NCBI GenBank assembly: GCA_021372515.1
Contig: JAJFUG010000039.1
Coordinates: 1-64,000 of the forward strand
From: a bacterium
Lineage (GTDB): Bacteria; Gemmatimonadota; Glassbacteria; GWA2-58-10
Direction of reading: 5' to 3'
Length of the DNA: 64,000 nucleotides
Position 1 is the first letter of the stretch. Each line of letters begins with the position of its first letter. The position numbers and the translations under genes were made by a program. Below are positions 52,106-61,046 of the stretch, in pieces. Below the pieces are notes generated by a model that saw nothing but the letters and a program-made list of their open reading frames with translations, did no database searches and was not told where the DNA came from.

Positions 52106-53203
52106 TCACTCCCCCGGACGGAGCAGCACCTCGATCGCCGGGCGGAAATGCCGCGCCATGCGCATGAACCCCAGGTCGGTCGGGTGCACGCCATCCACCG
52201 TGGACTCGCCGTCATCCTCCAGCATGCCCTCTCCACGCAGAAGGAACACCTCGTGGTCGCCGCTGTCGGTGAGCTGCTTGAACTGCATCCCCAGCGAATC
52301 GTTGGCCAGGGCGTTGCTCCCGCGCGGATCCTCCACCAGCAGGATCGGGGTGAGCGGGTGCTTGGCGCGCAGGGTTTTGACGAACGGCACGGTCAGGTGG
52401 CCGATAGCGTTGCCCACGTTGGGGATGCAGTCGATCACGTACACGGCCGGGTCCAGCTCGGCCAGGAGTGTGGCCACTTCCGGCTCCAGCATCCCGTTGC
52501 CCGAAAAGCCGAGGTTTATCACCTCACGGTTCAGCCAGCGGCCCAGGATCTGGCTGTGGGCCATGCCCGGGCGCGAGGCGCAGCCGCCCTGGGTGATCGA
52601 GGTGCCGTAGATCACCACCGGCTTGCCCGGAGGCGGCGGAAGGCTGTAGAGCCTGGCCCCGGCGGGAAGGCCCAGAGCGAGCCTGGTCACTCCGTGATAG
52701 AGCGGCAGGTTTATGATGCAGTCGCGCATCTCGTGCGTCTTGTTAAGCTTGCCGATCCGTCGCACCGTGCGGCCGGTGTCGGGCCGGGCAGTCCAGTCGT
52801 AGACCCAGCGGCTGTCTTTCCACACGTAGAGGTCCAGACCGCTCACCCCGGTGGGCGCGAAATGCGGCATCCCCTCGCCGCCGTCCCAGTCTACCAGGAT
52901 ACTGTCGGCATCCGTGCGGAACCGCAGCAGAAGCCCGGCGGCGTCGCGCGACAGGTCCCAGACCGGCTCGCGCACCACGCCCTTGGCCCGGGCCGGGAAC
53001 CGGTCGTAGTAGCCCTCGGTGTCAGTCCAGCCCTTGCCTTCCACCCCGATATCGCGCCCATCATACCAAAGCGTGCCCAGGCTGTCGGCGCGGGCGTGCG
53101 CCGGATCGATCAGCCTGGCGCTCTGCGCCGCAGCCACGCTCAGGCCCAGCAGCACCGCCGCCGCGACCAGCGCAGGGACGGATAGTCTCATCCTTGTGTG
53201 CAT
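52106..53203 (-). CDS. Secreted SGNH/GDSL-type hydrolase
   Basis: A 365-residue exported esterase-type protein. Signal peptide (about 1-27), a beta-sandwich N-terminal domain (about 30-170) and an SGNH hydrolase domain. Block I is YGTSITQGGCASRPG (the usual GDS reads GTS), block III has NLGFSGNG, and block V is DGVHPTDLGF with the catalytic Asp and His. This two-domain form acts on acylated sugars in FCB bacteria. ATG 53203 has GGGAG upstream; GTG 53212 and ATG 53191 are alternatives. It is 51 bp after a nitrilase-like gene and may share its transcript. Confidence 0.82.
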   Translation of the reverse strand: MHTRMRLSVPALVAAAVLLGLSVAAAQSARLIDPAHARADSLGTLWYDGRDIGVEGKGWTDTEGYYDRFPARAKGVVREPVWDLSRDAAGLLLRFRTDADSILVDWDGGEGMPHFAPTGVSGLDLYVWKDSRWVYDWTARPDTGRTVRRIGKLNKTHEMRDCIINLPLYHGVTRLALGLPAGARLYSLPPPPGKPVVIYGTSITQGGCASRPGMAHSQILGRWLNREVINLGFSGNGMLEPEVATLLAELDPAVYVIDCIPNVGNAIGHLTVPFVKTLRAKHPLTPILLVEDPRGSNALANDSLGMQFKQLTDSGDHEVFLLRGEGMLEDDGESTVDGVHPTDLGFMRMARHFRPAIEVLLRPGE

Positions 53204-53254
53204 CCTTGTCACTCCCAGGGTTGAATTGAGCCTGCTCCAGTCAACCGATCCACC

Positions 53255-54346
53255 TCACTTGCCGTAATCCACCTCGTGCATGGCCTTGACCTGCATCTCG
53301 GTCTTGCCCACGCCGTTGGTCATCCGGATGTCCTTGTAGCGCTCGAGCAGCTCGGGGTGCTGCTCGGTCAGATACTTGAACAGCGCTGGGTTGCGAGACA
53401 GGAACACCATGGCTTTCTCGTTGTCCGTGCCGTTGATCGTGTTCCACCACTTGCTGGCCGAAAGCGGCTCGCGCGAGAAATCGATCTCCGTCATGATCAC
53501 CGTGTTTTTCTTGCCAACGGCCTCGGCCAGCACCTTGCCGTTATAGTCGATTATCCCGTTGCCGTCCGAGCCGGTGATCACCGGGGCCAGGTAGATGAAA
53601 TTGTCCCTGGCGCGGGTCACATAGCGTGACGCGGTGGACAGGCTCCCCCCCGGGTCGTTCTCATGGCCCATGGTGGGATGGAACACGATGTCCGCACCCT
53701 GGAGGGCGTAGACGCTGCAGATCTCGGGGAAAATTATCTCCCAGCAGGTCGCCACCGCCACCCGCCCGAAATCGGTGTCGAACGTCTCGAGGCTGTTGCC
53801 CGGGGTGACCTGCCAGGTTTCCATGATCGGCAGGTGGGTCTTGTGATGCGTGCCGATGATTTCGCCCTGACGGTTGAACATCACGGTGGAGTTATAAACC
53901 TTGCCCTCCGCTTTCTCGTAAATCGGGGCCAGGATGTACATGTTGTATTTCTTCGCGATGGCGGCGATGCGCTCGGTCAGGGGGCCGGGCACCGGCTCGG
54001 CCAGGGCGGTGAACAGTTTCTCGCCGCTCGCCGGATCGAGGGTCTCCATGTGCAGGCCGTACGGTCCGATATGCTGCATGTCCTCGGGGCCGCAGACAAT
54101 GTCGGCGCCCTGCCGGCCGGCCTCCTCGAACAGGTCCAGCTCGCGCTGAAGGTGCGCCTCGATGTCGGGCCGGACTTTGGCCATGTCGAAGTCCTTGAGG
54201 AACGGGTCCTCGTGGGCTCCGCCCTCGACCTGGATCACGGCGACTTTCGCCTTGCCGCGCGCGGGAAGGCCGGCCGCGGCTGGCTGGGGCAGGGCCGCGG
54301 CTGTCAGCAGCGGCAATAACAGAATTGTCAGTTTGATCTTACGCAT
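53255..54346 (-). CDS. Exported carbon-nitrogen hydrolase (nitrilase superfamily)
   Basis: A 363-residue protein with signal peptide (1-25) and the nitrilase fold. The catalytic triad is complete: Glu88 (GPEDM), Lys169 (HHKTHLP) and Cys201 (ATCWEI). Members split C-N bonds in amides, nitriles or N-carbamoyl compounds; export to the periplasm is unusual since most are cytoplasmic. It runs with the SGNH hydrolase gene, suggesting use of an amidated or acylated extracellular compound. The substrate is unknown. Confidence 0.87.
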   Translation of the reverse strand: MRKIKLTILLLPLLTAAALPQPAAAGLPARGKAKVAVIQVEGGAHEDPFLKDFDMAKVRPDIEAHLQRELDLFEEAGRQGADIVCGPEDMQHIGPYGLHMETLDPASGEKLFTALAEPVPGPLTERIAAIAKKYNMYILAPIYEKAEGKVYNSTVMFNRQGEIIGTHHKTHLPIMETWQVTPGNSLETFDTDFGRVAVATCWEIIFPEICSVYALQGADIVFHPTMGHENDPGGSLSTASRYVTRARDNFIYLAPVITGSDGNGIIDYNGKVLAEAVGKKNTVIMTEIDFSREPLSASKWWNTINGTDNEKAMVFLSRNPALFKYLTEQHPELLERYKDIRMTNGVGKTEMQVKAMHEVDYGK

Positions 54347-54698
54347 AAAAGCACCTCAGGGTGAGGGTTGGATGAATAGCGCGGGGATATCGGGTCAACC
54401 GGAACCGGCTATAGTTTAATAACAATAGTGGTTGTACGGCAATTTAAGCACCGTCAGGATGAAAGGCAATCCCTGATTCCTTTGCGGATGGACCCGAACC
54501 GCTCCGGCCAGCAATAGAATTTCAAATGAAAGCTGCGGTACTGCTCTAATTAATCGAGAATAATTTCATAAAGTGTAATTGGATGCCCGCAGAACAGATC
54601 GCTCAGAGAACGGGCGGACACCCCTGGCAAACCGGCTCTCATTCTCTGCACCTCTCATCCGGTCAGCGAGAAAGCCTTCCCTGACAGAAGGCCCGGCC
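54347..54698. other. 352-bp divergent intergenic region
   Basis: AT-rich in the middle. I find no confident promoter pair, hairpin or gene. An in-frame extension of the next gene to a TTG at 54579 lacks a binding site. Confidence 0.4.
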
Positions 54699-56891
54699 AT
54701 GAGAAAGAACAAATACAACTCCAGTCCACCGGACAGCCTGCCCGGCGCCCTGACCGACAAGAACCTCGGCCGGGGCTGGGTGGGACAGGCGGGATTTTTT
54801 CTGTCGGTGCTGTTTATCCTCCTGATGGTGATAATTTCGGGGATAATGCTGCACCAGTTCCACGGCCTGGTGGAGAGCGAGCTGCGCAACGCCATGACCG
54901 GCGTCGTCGCCAGCACCGGCCATTCCCTGGACCACTGGCTGGATGAGCGGATGGCGCATGTGGAAATCTGGGCCGCCACGCCGGAGCTGCGCCGCGAAGC
55001 CCAGGCGCTGCTGCCGCTGGACGGCGACAGCCGGATGATCCGCGCGAGCCGCGCACTGGCCGGTTCGCGTCGCCTGTTCCTGTCCAGCCTGTACCTGCAC
55101 GGCTATCTCGAATTCTTTATTGTCTCGCCGGAGCACCGCGTCCTGGCTCAACTGGGAGATTCGTTCCTGGGCGCGAATTTCCCGTCCCAGGAGGTCGACA
55201 GCCTGCTGGCCCGGGTCTTCGCGGGCCAGAGTACATTCACCCTGCCGGTGCGCTGCAGGATCGACTCCCGGGCATTGAATGGCGGGGGTGAGGCCGGGCG
55301 GCCGGGGATGTTTTTCGCCGCGCCGCTGAAAAACGAGCAGGATGAGGTTGTCGCCGCCCTGCTGCTCTACTCCGACCCCGAGACCGGACTGTCCTCGATC
55401 ACGGATATCGGCGCTTTCGGGCGCAGCGGGCAGGTGTTTGCGTTCGATGGCCGCGGGCGGCTGATCAGCCTGAGCCGTTTCACCCCGCCGCACAGCGACT
55501 CGCTGGGCCTGGACAACGGAATCCTGAGCCTGGAGTTGCGCGATCCGGGAGCCAAGCCATCCCGGATCAATGCCGGCAGGGCGGCTGCCGGCGACAGCCT
55601 GCCGTTCACCCGGATGGCCGGGCAGGCCCTGGACGGCCGCAGCGGGATCGACCTGGAGGGCTACCGCGACCTGCGCGGCGTGCCGGTGGTGGGGGCCTGG
55701 CTCTGGGACAAGCGCGCCGGCTGCGGCCTGGCCCTCGAAATCACCCGCGAGGAGGCTTTCAGTTCCTACCGCCGCATCCGGACCACGGTCCTCACGGTGC
55801 TGGTCACCACGGTGATCATGTTCCTGGGCCTGAGCCTGGTGCTGCACCGCAGCCGCAAGGAGGCCCTGCGCCTGGCGCGCCAGTCCACCCTGGCCGGCAA
55901 GCAACTCCAGCGCGAGATCGAGGTGCGCCGCCAGGTGGAGGACTCGCTGCGCGAGAGCGACGCCTACATCCGGGCGGTGGTGGACAGCGTGGTGGACGGG
56001 ATCATCACCACGGACGAGAACCTGTTCATCGAGACTTTCAACCCCGCGGCCGAAAAAATATTCGGCTACATCTCCGCCGAGGTCCGGGGACAGAACCTGG
56101 CGCTGCTGTTCGATCCCTCGATGCGGCGCGAGTCGGACCGCGACTGCCACCGCCCGGGACGGAACGGGGAATGCCCCGAGATGCTGGGACGGCGCAAGGA
56201 CGGCTCGCATTTCCCGGTGGAGTTCGAGATCAACGAGATGTGCCTGGGCAGCCGCAACGTGCACGTGGGTATCCTGCGCGACATCACGGAAAGGAAAAAA
56301 TACGAGCTCGAGCTGCGGAGACTGTCGAGCCACGACGGCTTGACCAGCATTGCCAACCGGAGGCATTTCGACGACATACTCCAGACAGAATGGAACCGTG
56401 GGCTGGAGCACTTCACCCCGCTGTCGCTGATCCTGCTCGACATCGACCATTTCAAGGCTTTCAACGACACCTACGGCCACCAGGCCGGTGATGAGTGCCT
56501 GATCCGGGTGGCCGGGGCGCTCCGCGACATTTTCCACCGTCCGGCCGACCTGCCGGCGCGCTACGGGGGCGAGGAATTTGCGGTTATCCTGCCCGAGACC
56601 GGCCTGGCCGGGGCCCTGATCGTGGCCGAAAAAGTCCGTCTTGCCATAGAACAGCTTTGCCTTGAGCATGCCGGCTCGCCAAAATATGGATGCGTAACCG
56701 TAAGCCTGGGGGTCTCCTGCCTGACTCCCGATGCCGGAGTAAAAGACGGCCCGAGCCTGCTGATCGCCGAGGCCGACCGGGCGCTCTACAGGGCCAAGGA
56801 TTCCGGCCGCAACTGTGTGGTCGGAGCAATTCAGGAAAACCCGGATGACAACGGAGTAAGCACTGAACTCGCAGACGGCATCGCCCACTGA
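54699..56891 (+). CDS. Membrane diguanylate cyclase with sensor, PAS and GGDEF domains
   Basis: A 730-residue protein making the second messenger c-di-GMP. Membrane helices at about 33-54 and 363-385 enclose a periplasmic Cache-like sensor. A PAS domain (about 424-545) and a GGDEF domain (about 548-710) follow. The active site is intact: YGGEEF (622-627), with IDHFKAFNDTYGHQAGDE upstream. An RxxD inhibition site (RPAD, 614-617) lies exactly five residues before GGEEF, so product feedback is expected. No EAL domain. AGAAGG precedes ATG 54699. Next gene (13 bp) is an HU protein. Confidence 0.92.
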   Translation: MRKNKYNSSPPDSLPGALTDKNLGRGWVGQAGFFLSVLFILLMVIISGIMLHQFHGLVESELRNAMTGVVASTGHSLDHWLDERMAHVEIWAATPELRREAQALLPLDGDSRMIRASRALAGSRRLFLSSLYLHGYLEFFIVSPEHRVLAQLGDSFLGANFPSQEVDSLLARVFAGQSTFTLPVRCRIDSRALNGGGEAGRPGMFFAAPLKNEQDEVVAALLLYSDPETGLSSITDIGAFGRSGQVFAFDGRGRLISLSRFTPPHSDSLGLDNGILSLELRDPGAKPSRINAGRAAAGDSLPFTRMAGQALDGRSGIDLEGYRDLRGVPVVGAWLWDKRAGCGLALEITREEAFSSYRRIRTTVLTVLVTTVIMFLGLSLVLHRSRKEALRLARQSTLAGKQLQREIEVRRQVEDSLRESDAYIRAVVDSVVDGIITTDENLFIETFNPAAEKIFGYISAEVRGQNLALLFDPSMRRESDRDCHRPGRNGECPEMLGRRKDGSHFPVEFEINEMCLGSRNVHVGILRDITERKKYELELRRLSSHDGLTSIANRRHFDDILQTEWNRGLEHFTPLSLILLDIDHFKAFNDTYGHQAGDECLIRVAGALRDIFHRPADLPARYGGEEFAVILPETGLAGALIVAEKVRLAIEQLCLEHAGSPKYGCVTVSLGVSCLTPDAGVKDGPSLLIAEADRALYRAKDSGRNCVVGAIQENPDDNGVSTELADGIAH

Positions 56892-56904
56892 ACCTGGAGG
56901 AGTA

Positions 56905-57192
56905 ATGACCAAGGCCGGGATAATCAACCTGGTGGCAGAGAAATGCGGGTTTTCAGCCCGGGATGTCAGGCTGGTGGTGGAGGAATTCATTGTCGAGGTC
57001 AAGGACTGCCTGAAAAGCGGGAAACATCTGGAGATACGCGGGTTCGGCACTTTCCGGGTCCGGGAGCGCAAGTCCCGCCGCGCGCGCAACCCCAAGACCG
57101 AGGAAAGCATCCTCATCCCGGCCCGCCGGGTGGCGGTGTTCAAAGGCTCCCCTCGTCTGGACCTGCTGATCGAGCCGGATCAGCCCGGCTGA
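56905..57192 (+). CDS. HU/IHF-family DNA-binding protein (paralogue A)
   Basis: A 95-residue histone-like protein with the DNA arm HLEIRGFGTFRVRERKSRRA and RNPKT. It begins MTKAGIINLVAEKCGFSARD, clearly related to the HU gene at 58846, more so than to the one at 42512. CTGGAGGAG precedes the ATG, 13 bp after the diguanylate cyclase stop, so probably cotranscribed. The Cys residues and the changed tail differ from standard HU. Confidence 0.9.
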   Translation: MTKAGIINLVAEKCGFSARDVRLVVEEFIVEVKDCLKSGKHLEIRGFGTFRVRERKSRRARNPKTEESILIPARRVAVFKGSPRLDLLIEPDQPG

Positions 57193-57604
57193 GAAAGTCA
57201 CCCTCCGCGGGCGGGTCTGTCCGGCCGCCCGCGGACGCAATGAATCGCAAGCCATCTCCACGCGCCCCCCGGCCAAGCCTCTTCACCCATCAGTCTGCCT
57301 CCCTTCGAGCCTCGCCCGGCTGTGCCGGCCTCCCTAAGCCAGACAATGCTGCCGCTGTCCACCTTGTCAGGGTTGTGTCAAGAAGCGGGCTCGTTTTCAT
57401 TTCATCATCCATTCCCTGTACGATTGAGCGGTCACGCCCGGGCTTTCCTGGCTCTCCCCCCCTGTAACAAGAAAGTTCATTGTGGGTTACAAATTTCTTT
57501 GCAGCCGGGAGATGTTTCGATTATTTTTGAAAGGCCGGTTTAAAATACTGCGCTTAAACGAGATATGCACACAACATTCACGCGGCCACTGCGAGAGGGA
57601 TGAA
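57193..57604. other. 412-bp intergenic region with a GC-rich hairpin
   Basis: CCGCGGGCGG (57205-57214) pairs with CCGCCCGCGG (57225-57234) just after the HU stop; without a T-run it may be a weak terminator or repeat. The rest is without recognised genes; an upstream extension of the next gene to 57482 has no binding site. Confidence 0.5.
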
Positions 57605-58615
57605 ATGATGAAGCCGAAAGTACTGCTCCCCATTTTCAGGAAATTCAAAGAGCACCTTCTTCCGGACTGGATTATCGAGGAAATTTCCGCGCACATGGAG
57701 CTGAAAGTCGTGTACGATCCGGACAGCCTCTCCAGCGAGGAGTACGACAACCTGTTCCGGGATATCGACGCGATGATCAGCACCTGGGAGATACCCGTGC
57801 TGAACCCGCGGGTCATCTCCAAGTGCCCGAACCTCAAGATAATCTCCCACGCCGGCGGGCAGGTGCGCTTTTTCATCCCGGAGGACCTGTTCGACCTGCG
57901 GCCCGACCTGCTGATCTGCAACGCCTCGAACGTGATGGCCCGTCCGGTGGCCGAGCACACCCTGATGATGTCGATCGCCCTGCTGCGCAACCTGTTTTTC
58001 ATATCCCGCTGGGCCGCCGAGAACGCCGACTGGGAGAATTATCCGCGCGAGAAAAACGTCAGCCTGCTGAACAAAAAAGTGGGCCTGGTGGGCCTGGGTC
58101 AGATCGCCAACGAATTCATCGAGCTGGCCCGGCCGTTCAAGGCGGAATTCCATGTCTTCAGCCGTCACCTGGGCGATTTCGACGCCGAGGCGCGGGGGCT
58201 CAAGAAAAGCTCGCTCGAAAAGATATTCTCCACCTGCGACGTGATCACGATCTGCTCGGCCAACACCCCGGAGAACCGTCACATGGTCAACCGCGACCTC
58301 CTGCGACTGATCAAGCCCGGAGCGGTGCTGGTCAACAACGCCCGCGGCGCGCTGATCGACGAGCAGGCGCTGTGCGATGAGCTGGAGAGCGGACGTTTCA
58401 GCGCGGCGATCGATGTGACCGAACCGGAGCCTCCGGCCATGGACAGCCGCCTGCGCAGCCTGCCCAACGTCTTCCTCACCCCGCACTCGGCCGGCCCCAC
58501 GCCGGACCAGTGGCCCTGGATGGTCAAGGAGGCGGCGGACATAATCCGGGCCTATTTCCGTAACCAGCCGGTCTGGAACATCATAGACCGCAAGCGGTTC
58601 CGCTACATGGCCTGA
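57605..58615 (+). CDS. D-isomer 2-hydroxyacid dehydrogenase family protein
   Basis: A 336-residue NAD(P)-dependent dehydrogenase. The Rossmann motif is VGLVGLGQIANEF, and the catalytic residues are Arg in NNARGALID, Glu in TEPEPP and His in LTPHSAG. The N-terminal catalytic domain is longer and less typical (LPIFRKFKEHLLPDW). GAGAGGG precedes ATG 57605 (ATG 57608 is next to it). It lies between two HU paralogues; that is probably chance. The substrate (phosphoglycerate, lactate, glyoxylate or other) cannot be told. Confidence 0.85.
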   Translation: MMKPKVLLPIFRKFKEHLLPDWIIEEISAHMELKVVYDPDSLSSEEYDNLFRDIDAMISTWEIPVLNPRVISKCPNLKIISHAGGQVRFFIPEDLFDLRPDLLICNASNVMARPVAEHTLMMSIALLRNLFFISRWAAENADWENYPREKNVSLLNKKVGLVGLGQIANEFIELARPFKAEFHVFSRHLGDFDAEARGLKKSSLEKIFSTCDVITICSANTPENRHMVNRDLLRLIKPGAVLVNNARGALIDEQALCDELESGRFSAAIDVTEPEPPAMDSRLRSLPNVFLTPHSAGPTPDQWPWMVKEAADIIRAYFRNQPVWNIIDRKRFRYMA

Positions 58616-58845
58616 GCCTTGCGGCTCAAGGCTCGCAGCGTCCGTCACGCTATTTCCTGCCGGGCGTCTTAATGTTTTGCGCGGCAAGAGTATCGGTTTA
58701 TTTTTTTCTTGACAAATCGGGGCTGAAACTCGACTCTTATACTCATGGTTATTTGCCGCCCAGCAAAACAAACCGTAATCCAACATAAAGCGCTTCCGGC
58801 GGCCTTTTGCACCGGGTACCATCAACAGGCAAGGAGCCACGTCCA

Positions 58846-59118
58846 ATGACCAAGGCTGATATAATTCAGAACATCGCGGACAAGAACGGTTTCACCGCCA
58901 AAGATGTGAAAATAGTGGTGGAAGAGTTCATCGATCAGGTGAAGAGCTGTCTGGTCAACGACCAGCACCTCGAAATCCGCGGGTTTGGCACTTTCAAGGT
59001 CAAGGCCCACAAGGCCAGAAAGGCCCGCAACCCGAAGACCAACGAGGAAGTGCTGGTCCCCTCCCGCAAGAAAGCATTCTTCAAGGTCAGCCGCGAGCTT
59101 AACGCCCTTCTTAAATAG
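58846..59118 (+). CDS. HU/IHF-family DNA-binding protein (paralogue B)
   Basis: A 90-residue histone-like protein with the arm HLEIRGFGTFKVKAHKARKA and RNPKT. It shares its start (MTKA-x-II), the VVEEFI-x-x-VK-x-CL core and the HLEIRGFGTF block with the gene at 56905. AAGGAG precedes ATG 58846. It has its own terminator and a long AT-rich upstream region, as expected of a strongly expressed single gene. Confidence 0.92.
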   Translation: MTKADIIQNIADKNGFTAKDVKIVVEEFIDQVKSCLVNDQHLEIRGFGTFKVKAHKARKARNPKTNEEVLVPSRKKAFFKVSRELNALLK

Positions 59119-59129
59119 TCTGCGGAAAC

Positions 59130-59170
59130 AAAAAGCCGGATCCTTGCTCTCAAGGGTCCGGCTTTTTTAT
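59130..59170 (+). terminator. Intrinsic terminator of HU paralogue B
   Basis: AAGCCGGA-CCTTG pairs with CAAGG-TCCGGCTT, followed by TTTTTAT. The minus strand also has an A/T-rich side, so it may serve the convergent chitinase gene as well. Confidence 0.85.
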
Positions 59171-59183
59171 TGCCCGCGCGTAT

Positions 59184-60293
59184 CTATTTCCTGTCCGTGT
59201 CCCAGCGGTGCTTGCCCACGGTTTCGAGCAGCAGCTGACGGCCCTCCAGGATGTCGCAGCCCAAGGCCCAGATCATCACTCCGCCCAGACCCTGCACCTT
59301 GGCGAAATCGCATTTGAGGGCGATCGACTCCGGGTTGTCGAAAGTGACCACGTGCTCGCGCGAGCGCTCCAGCATGTAGGGGACCAGCGAGACGCTGTCC
59401 CAGTAGTAGTCCCAGCCGCCCTCGGCCCAGAACTGCACCGCCTCGCTGTAGTCGATGTAGCGGCCGCCGTGGTTGGGCCCGCCCAGGTACGAGGCGTCCA
59501 GCTTGAAACCGTAGAACGGCAGACCGAGCAACAGCTTCTCGGGCGGAATGCCCAGCTCTTTCTCCAGGTAATAAATTTCGGAGAAGCACGACTCCGGCAC
59601 GCCGTTGTAGCCCGGGATGACCGAGTAGAGCGGCGAGTTGTGCCCGGCCTCGCGGCTCCAGAGGCCGTGAAAATCGTAGGTCATCACATTGAACCAGTCG
59701 AGGACCTTGTTCAGGCGGCGCTGGTCGAACACGCTCTCACTGTCCAACCGCCCGGTGTTGGCCATGGTGATCAGAAACGGCTTACCGCGCTTGGTGGCTG
59801 CGGCGCGCAGTTCCTCGACCAGGGTGGCGTGGTCGGCGCGCTCCTTGGCGTTGGCCGGCAGCTCCCAGTCGAAATCCACCCCGTCGTAGCCGTTCTTCTC
59901 GCAGAAATCGAGCAAATTACTGATGAATATCGCCCGCAGCGAGGGGCTCGCCGCCACCGGAGGGAATCCCTCCACCGCCCTGCCGCCGCCGCCGCCGCCC
60001 AGCGAGACCAGCACTTTCCGCCCGGCGGCGTGCGCGGCCTGGATCAGCTCCGGGTACAGTAAATCGGGCCGCACGTTCAGGCTGCCGTCCTTGTTCGGGG
60101 TGATAAAAGCGTGGCAGATATGGGTGAGCACTTTGAAATCGAGCTTCTCGGCAGGCAGCTTGTCTTTCATCCCAGCGGGATAATACCCCAGCACCTTCGA
60201 CTCTCCGGCGCGCGCCGTACCCACGGCCAGCGCCAGAGCGAGCACCGCCAGCGCCAACCGGCGGACCGGAACGGAAAAGGCCTCCGTACGCAT
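59184..60293 (-). CDS. Secreted GH18 chitinase-family glycoside hydrolase
   Basis: A 369-residue exported TIM-barrel enzyme. The signal peptide (1-29) is followed by KVLGYYPAGMKDKLP (strand 1), VLVSLGGGGGG (strand 3) and the catalytic motif DGVDFDWELP, with the acid Glu. MTYDFHG and the C-terminal Trp (GGVMIWALGCD) are also standard. It should cut beta-1,4-GlcNAc links in chitin or peptidoglycan-like chains outside the cell. AGGAGGAGCA precedes ATG 60293; an upstream extension runs into the mobile repeat and is not real. Confidence 0.92.
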   Translation of the reverse strand: MRTEAFSVPVRRLALAVLALALAVGTARAGESKVLGYYPAGMKDKLPAEKLDFKVLTHICHAFITPNKDGSLNVRPDLLYPELIQAAHAAGRKVLVSLGGGGGGRAVEGFPPVAASPSLRAIFISNLLDFCEKNGYDGVDFDWELPANAKERADHATLVEELRAAATKRGKPFLITMANTGRLDSESVFDQRRLNKVLDWFNVMTYDFHGLWSREAGHNSPLYSVIPGYNGVPESCFSEIYYLEKELGIPPEKLLLGLPFYGFKLDASYLGGPNHGGRYIDYSEAVQFWAEGGWDYYWDSVSLVPYMLERSREHVVTFDNPESIALKCDFAKVQGLGGVMIWALGCDILEGRQLLLETVGKHRWDTDRK

Positions 60294-60498
60294 TGCTCCT
60301 CCTGTCACCCTGTGTTTGATAGTGGAATCGAATCTGTTCAGGCTCATCTGTCCGCATGCCGGAGCGGGATACCCGCCGGACGGGCCTGCACCGGAAAAAG
60401 ATCCGTTGACTGCTCCGGCTACAATTTTCATCCGCCGAACCGGCCCTGCAACCTTTTTGTTTCCCGTCCGACTCGGATGATAGTCTTTCGGCAGGGAA

Positions 60499-60898
60499 CA
60501 GCAATGTCCGGTTAGGAACTTGCAGTGAGAAGCCGAAAGACTCTGTTCTGCTTTGGTTTCGGCCAAAGCAGCAAAGCCAGCGGGGGCCGCAAACTCGTCC
60601 CAACCGGGACTCTGCGTCAATCTTAAGCGTTTACGGAGTCTTAATTCCGCTCCCTCGTTGCAGCGGCGGCGCTGCCGCGAATCGCCGCCGAACCGTGCGG
60701 CAATTACAGCCCCGGCCGTTTCTCGCTCAATTAAACGCTACCCTGGCGGGAGGCTCAGACAGGTGCGGCCCCCAAGGGCAGCAGCGGCGGCCTGTCAGCC
60801 GCACGGGGTTTGGCTTTGACCCAGGATCGAGTTATTCCGATACGAACGCTGTGTTCGCCCATAACATTCTAGAGCAAAAACCTAACCGGACATTACTG
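60499..60898 (+). mobile_element. 400-bp MITE-like element, copy 2
   Basis: Bounded by CAGCAATGTCCGGTTAGG (60499-60516) and the complement of CAGTAATGTCCGGTTAGG (60881-60898), the same termini as copy 1 at 4362-4765 and in the same orientation. Identical blocks cover both ends, the GCTTTGG/CCAAAGC hairpin, the GCGGCGG-rich block and CCCTGGCGGGAGGCTCAGAC; the stretches between are diverged. The 9 bp on either side do not match, so the duplication has decayed or was lost. It lies upstream of the chitinase gene and codes for no protein. Confidence 0.75.
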
Positions 60899-60946
60899 TG
60901 GCCCACCGAAAATCAATACCTGGCGAACGGTCGTAGGTATTGCACT

Positions 60947-60967
60947 GGGGCATTCATGAATTGCCCC
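60947..60967. repeat. Palindromic intergenic repeat (GGGGCATTCATGAATTGCCCC)
   Basis: Imperfect palindrome followed by TAC. It is similar in form to GGGGC...GCCCC repeats elsewhere in the window. Confidence 0.4.
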
Positions 60968-61046
60968 TACATGTTTTCCCGGTGTGATTCACGTATGAGG
61001 TTGCGGTGGCCTGACAGCCAACAGGGGTATTTCCGGCGTACTTTTT

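Larger units (their letters stand above)
60294..61046. other. 753-bp intergenic region holding the second mobile repeat
   Basis: Contains the 400-bp element at 60499-60898 and a GGGGCATTCATGAATTGCCCC palindrome at 60947-60967. No gene is supported. Confidence 0.6.

Noticed and set aside
54663-57143. 826-codon minus-strand frame opposite the diguanylate cyclase
   Set aside because: Antisense shadow with low-complexity His/Gln/Ala-rich translation; the opposite strand has intact GGDEF and HU motifs.
58709-58742. TTGACA and TATACT upstream of HU paralogue B as a promoter
   Set aside because: The two hexamers are about 23 bp apart, too far for a sigma-70 promoter.
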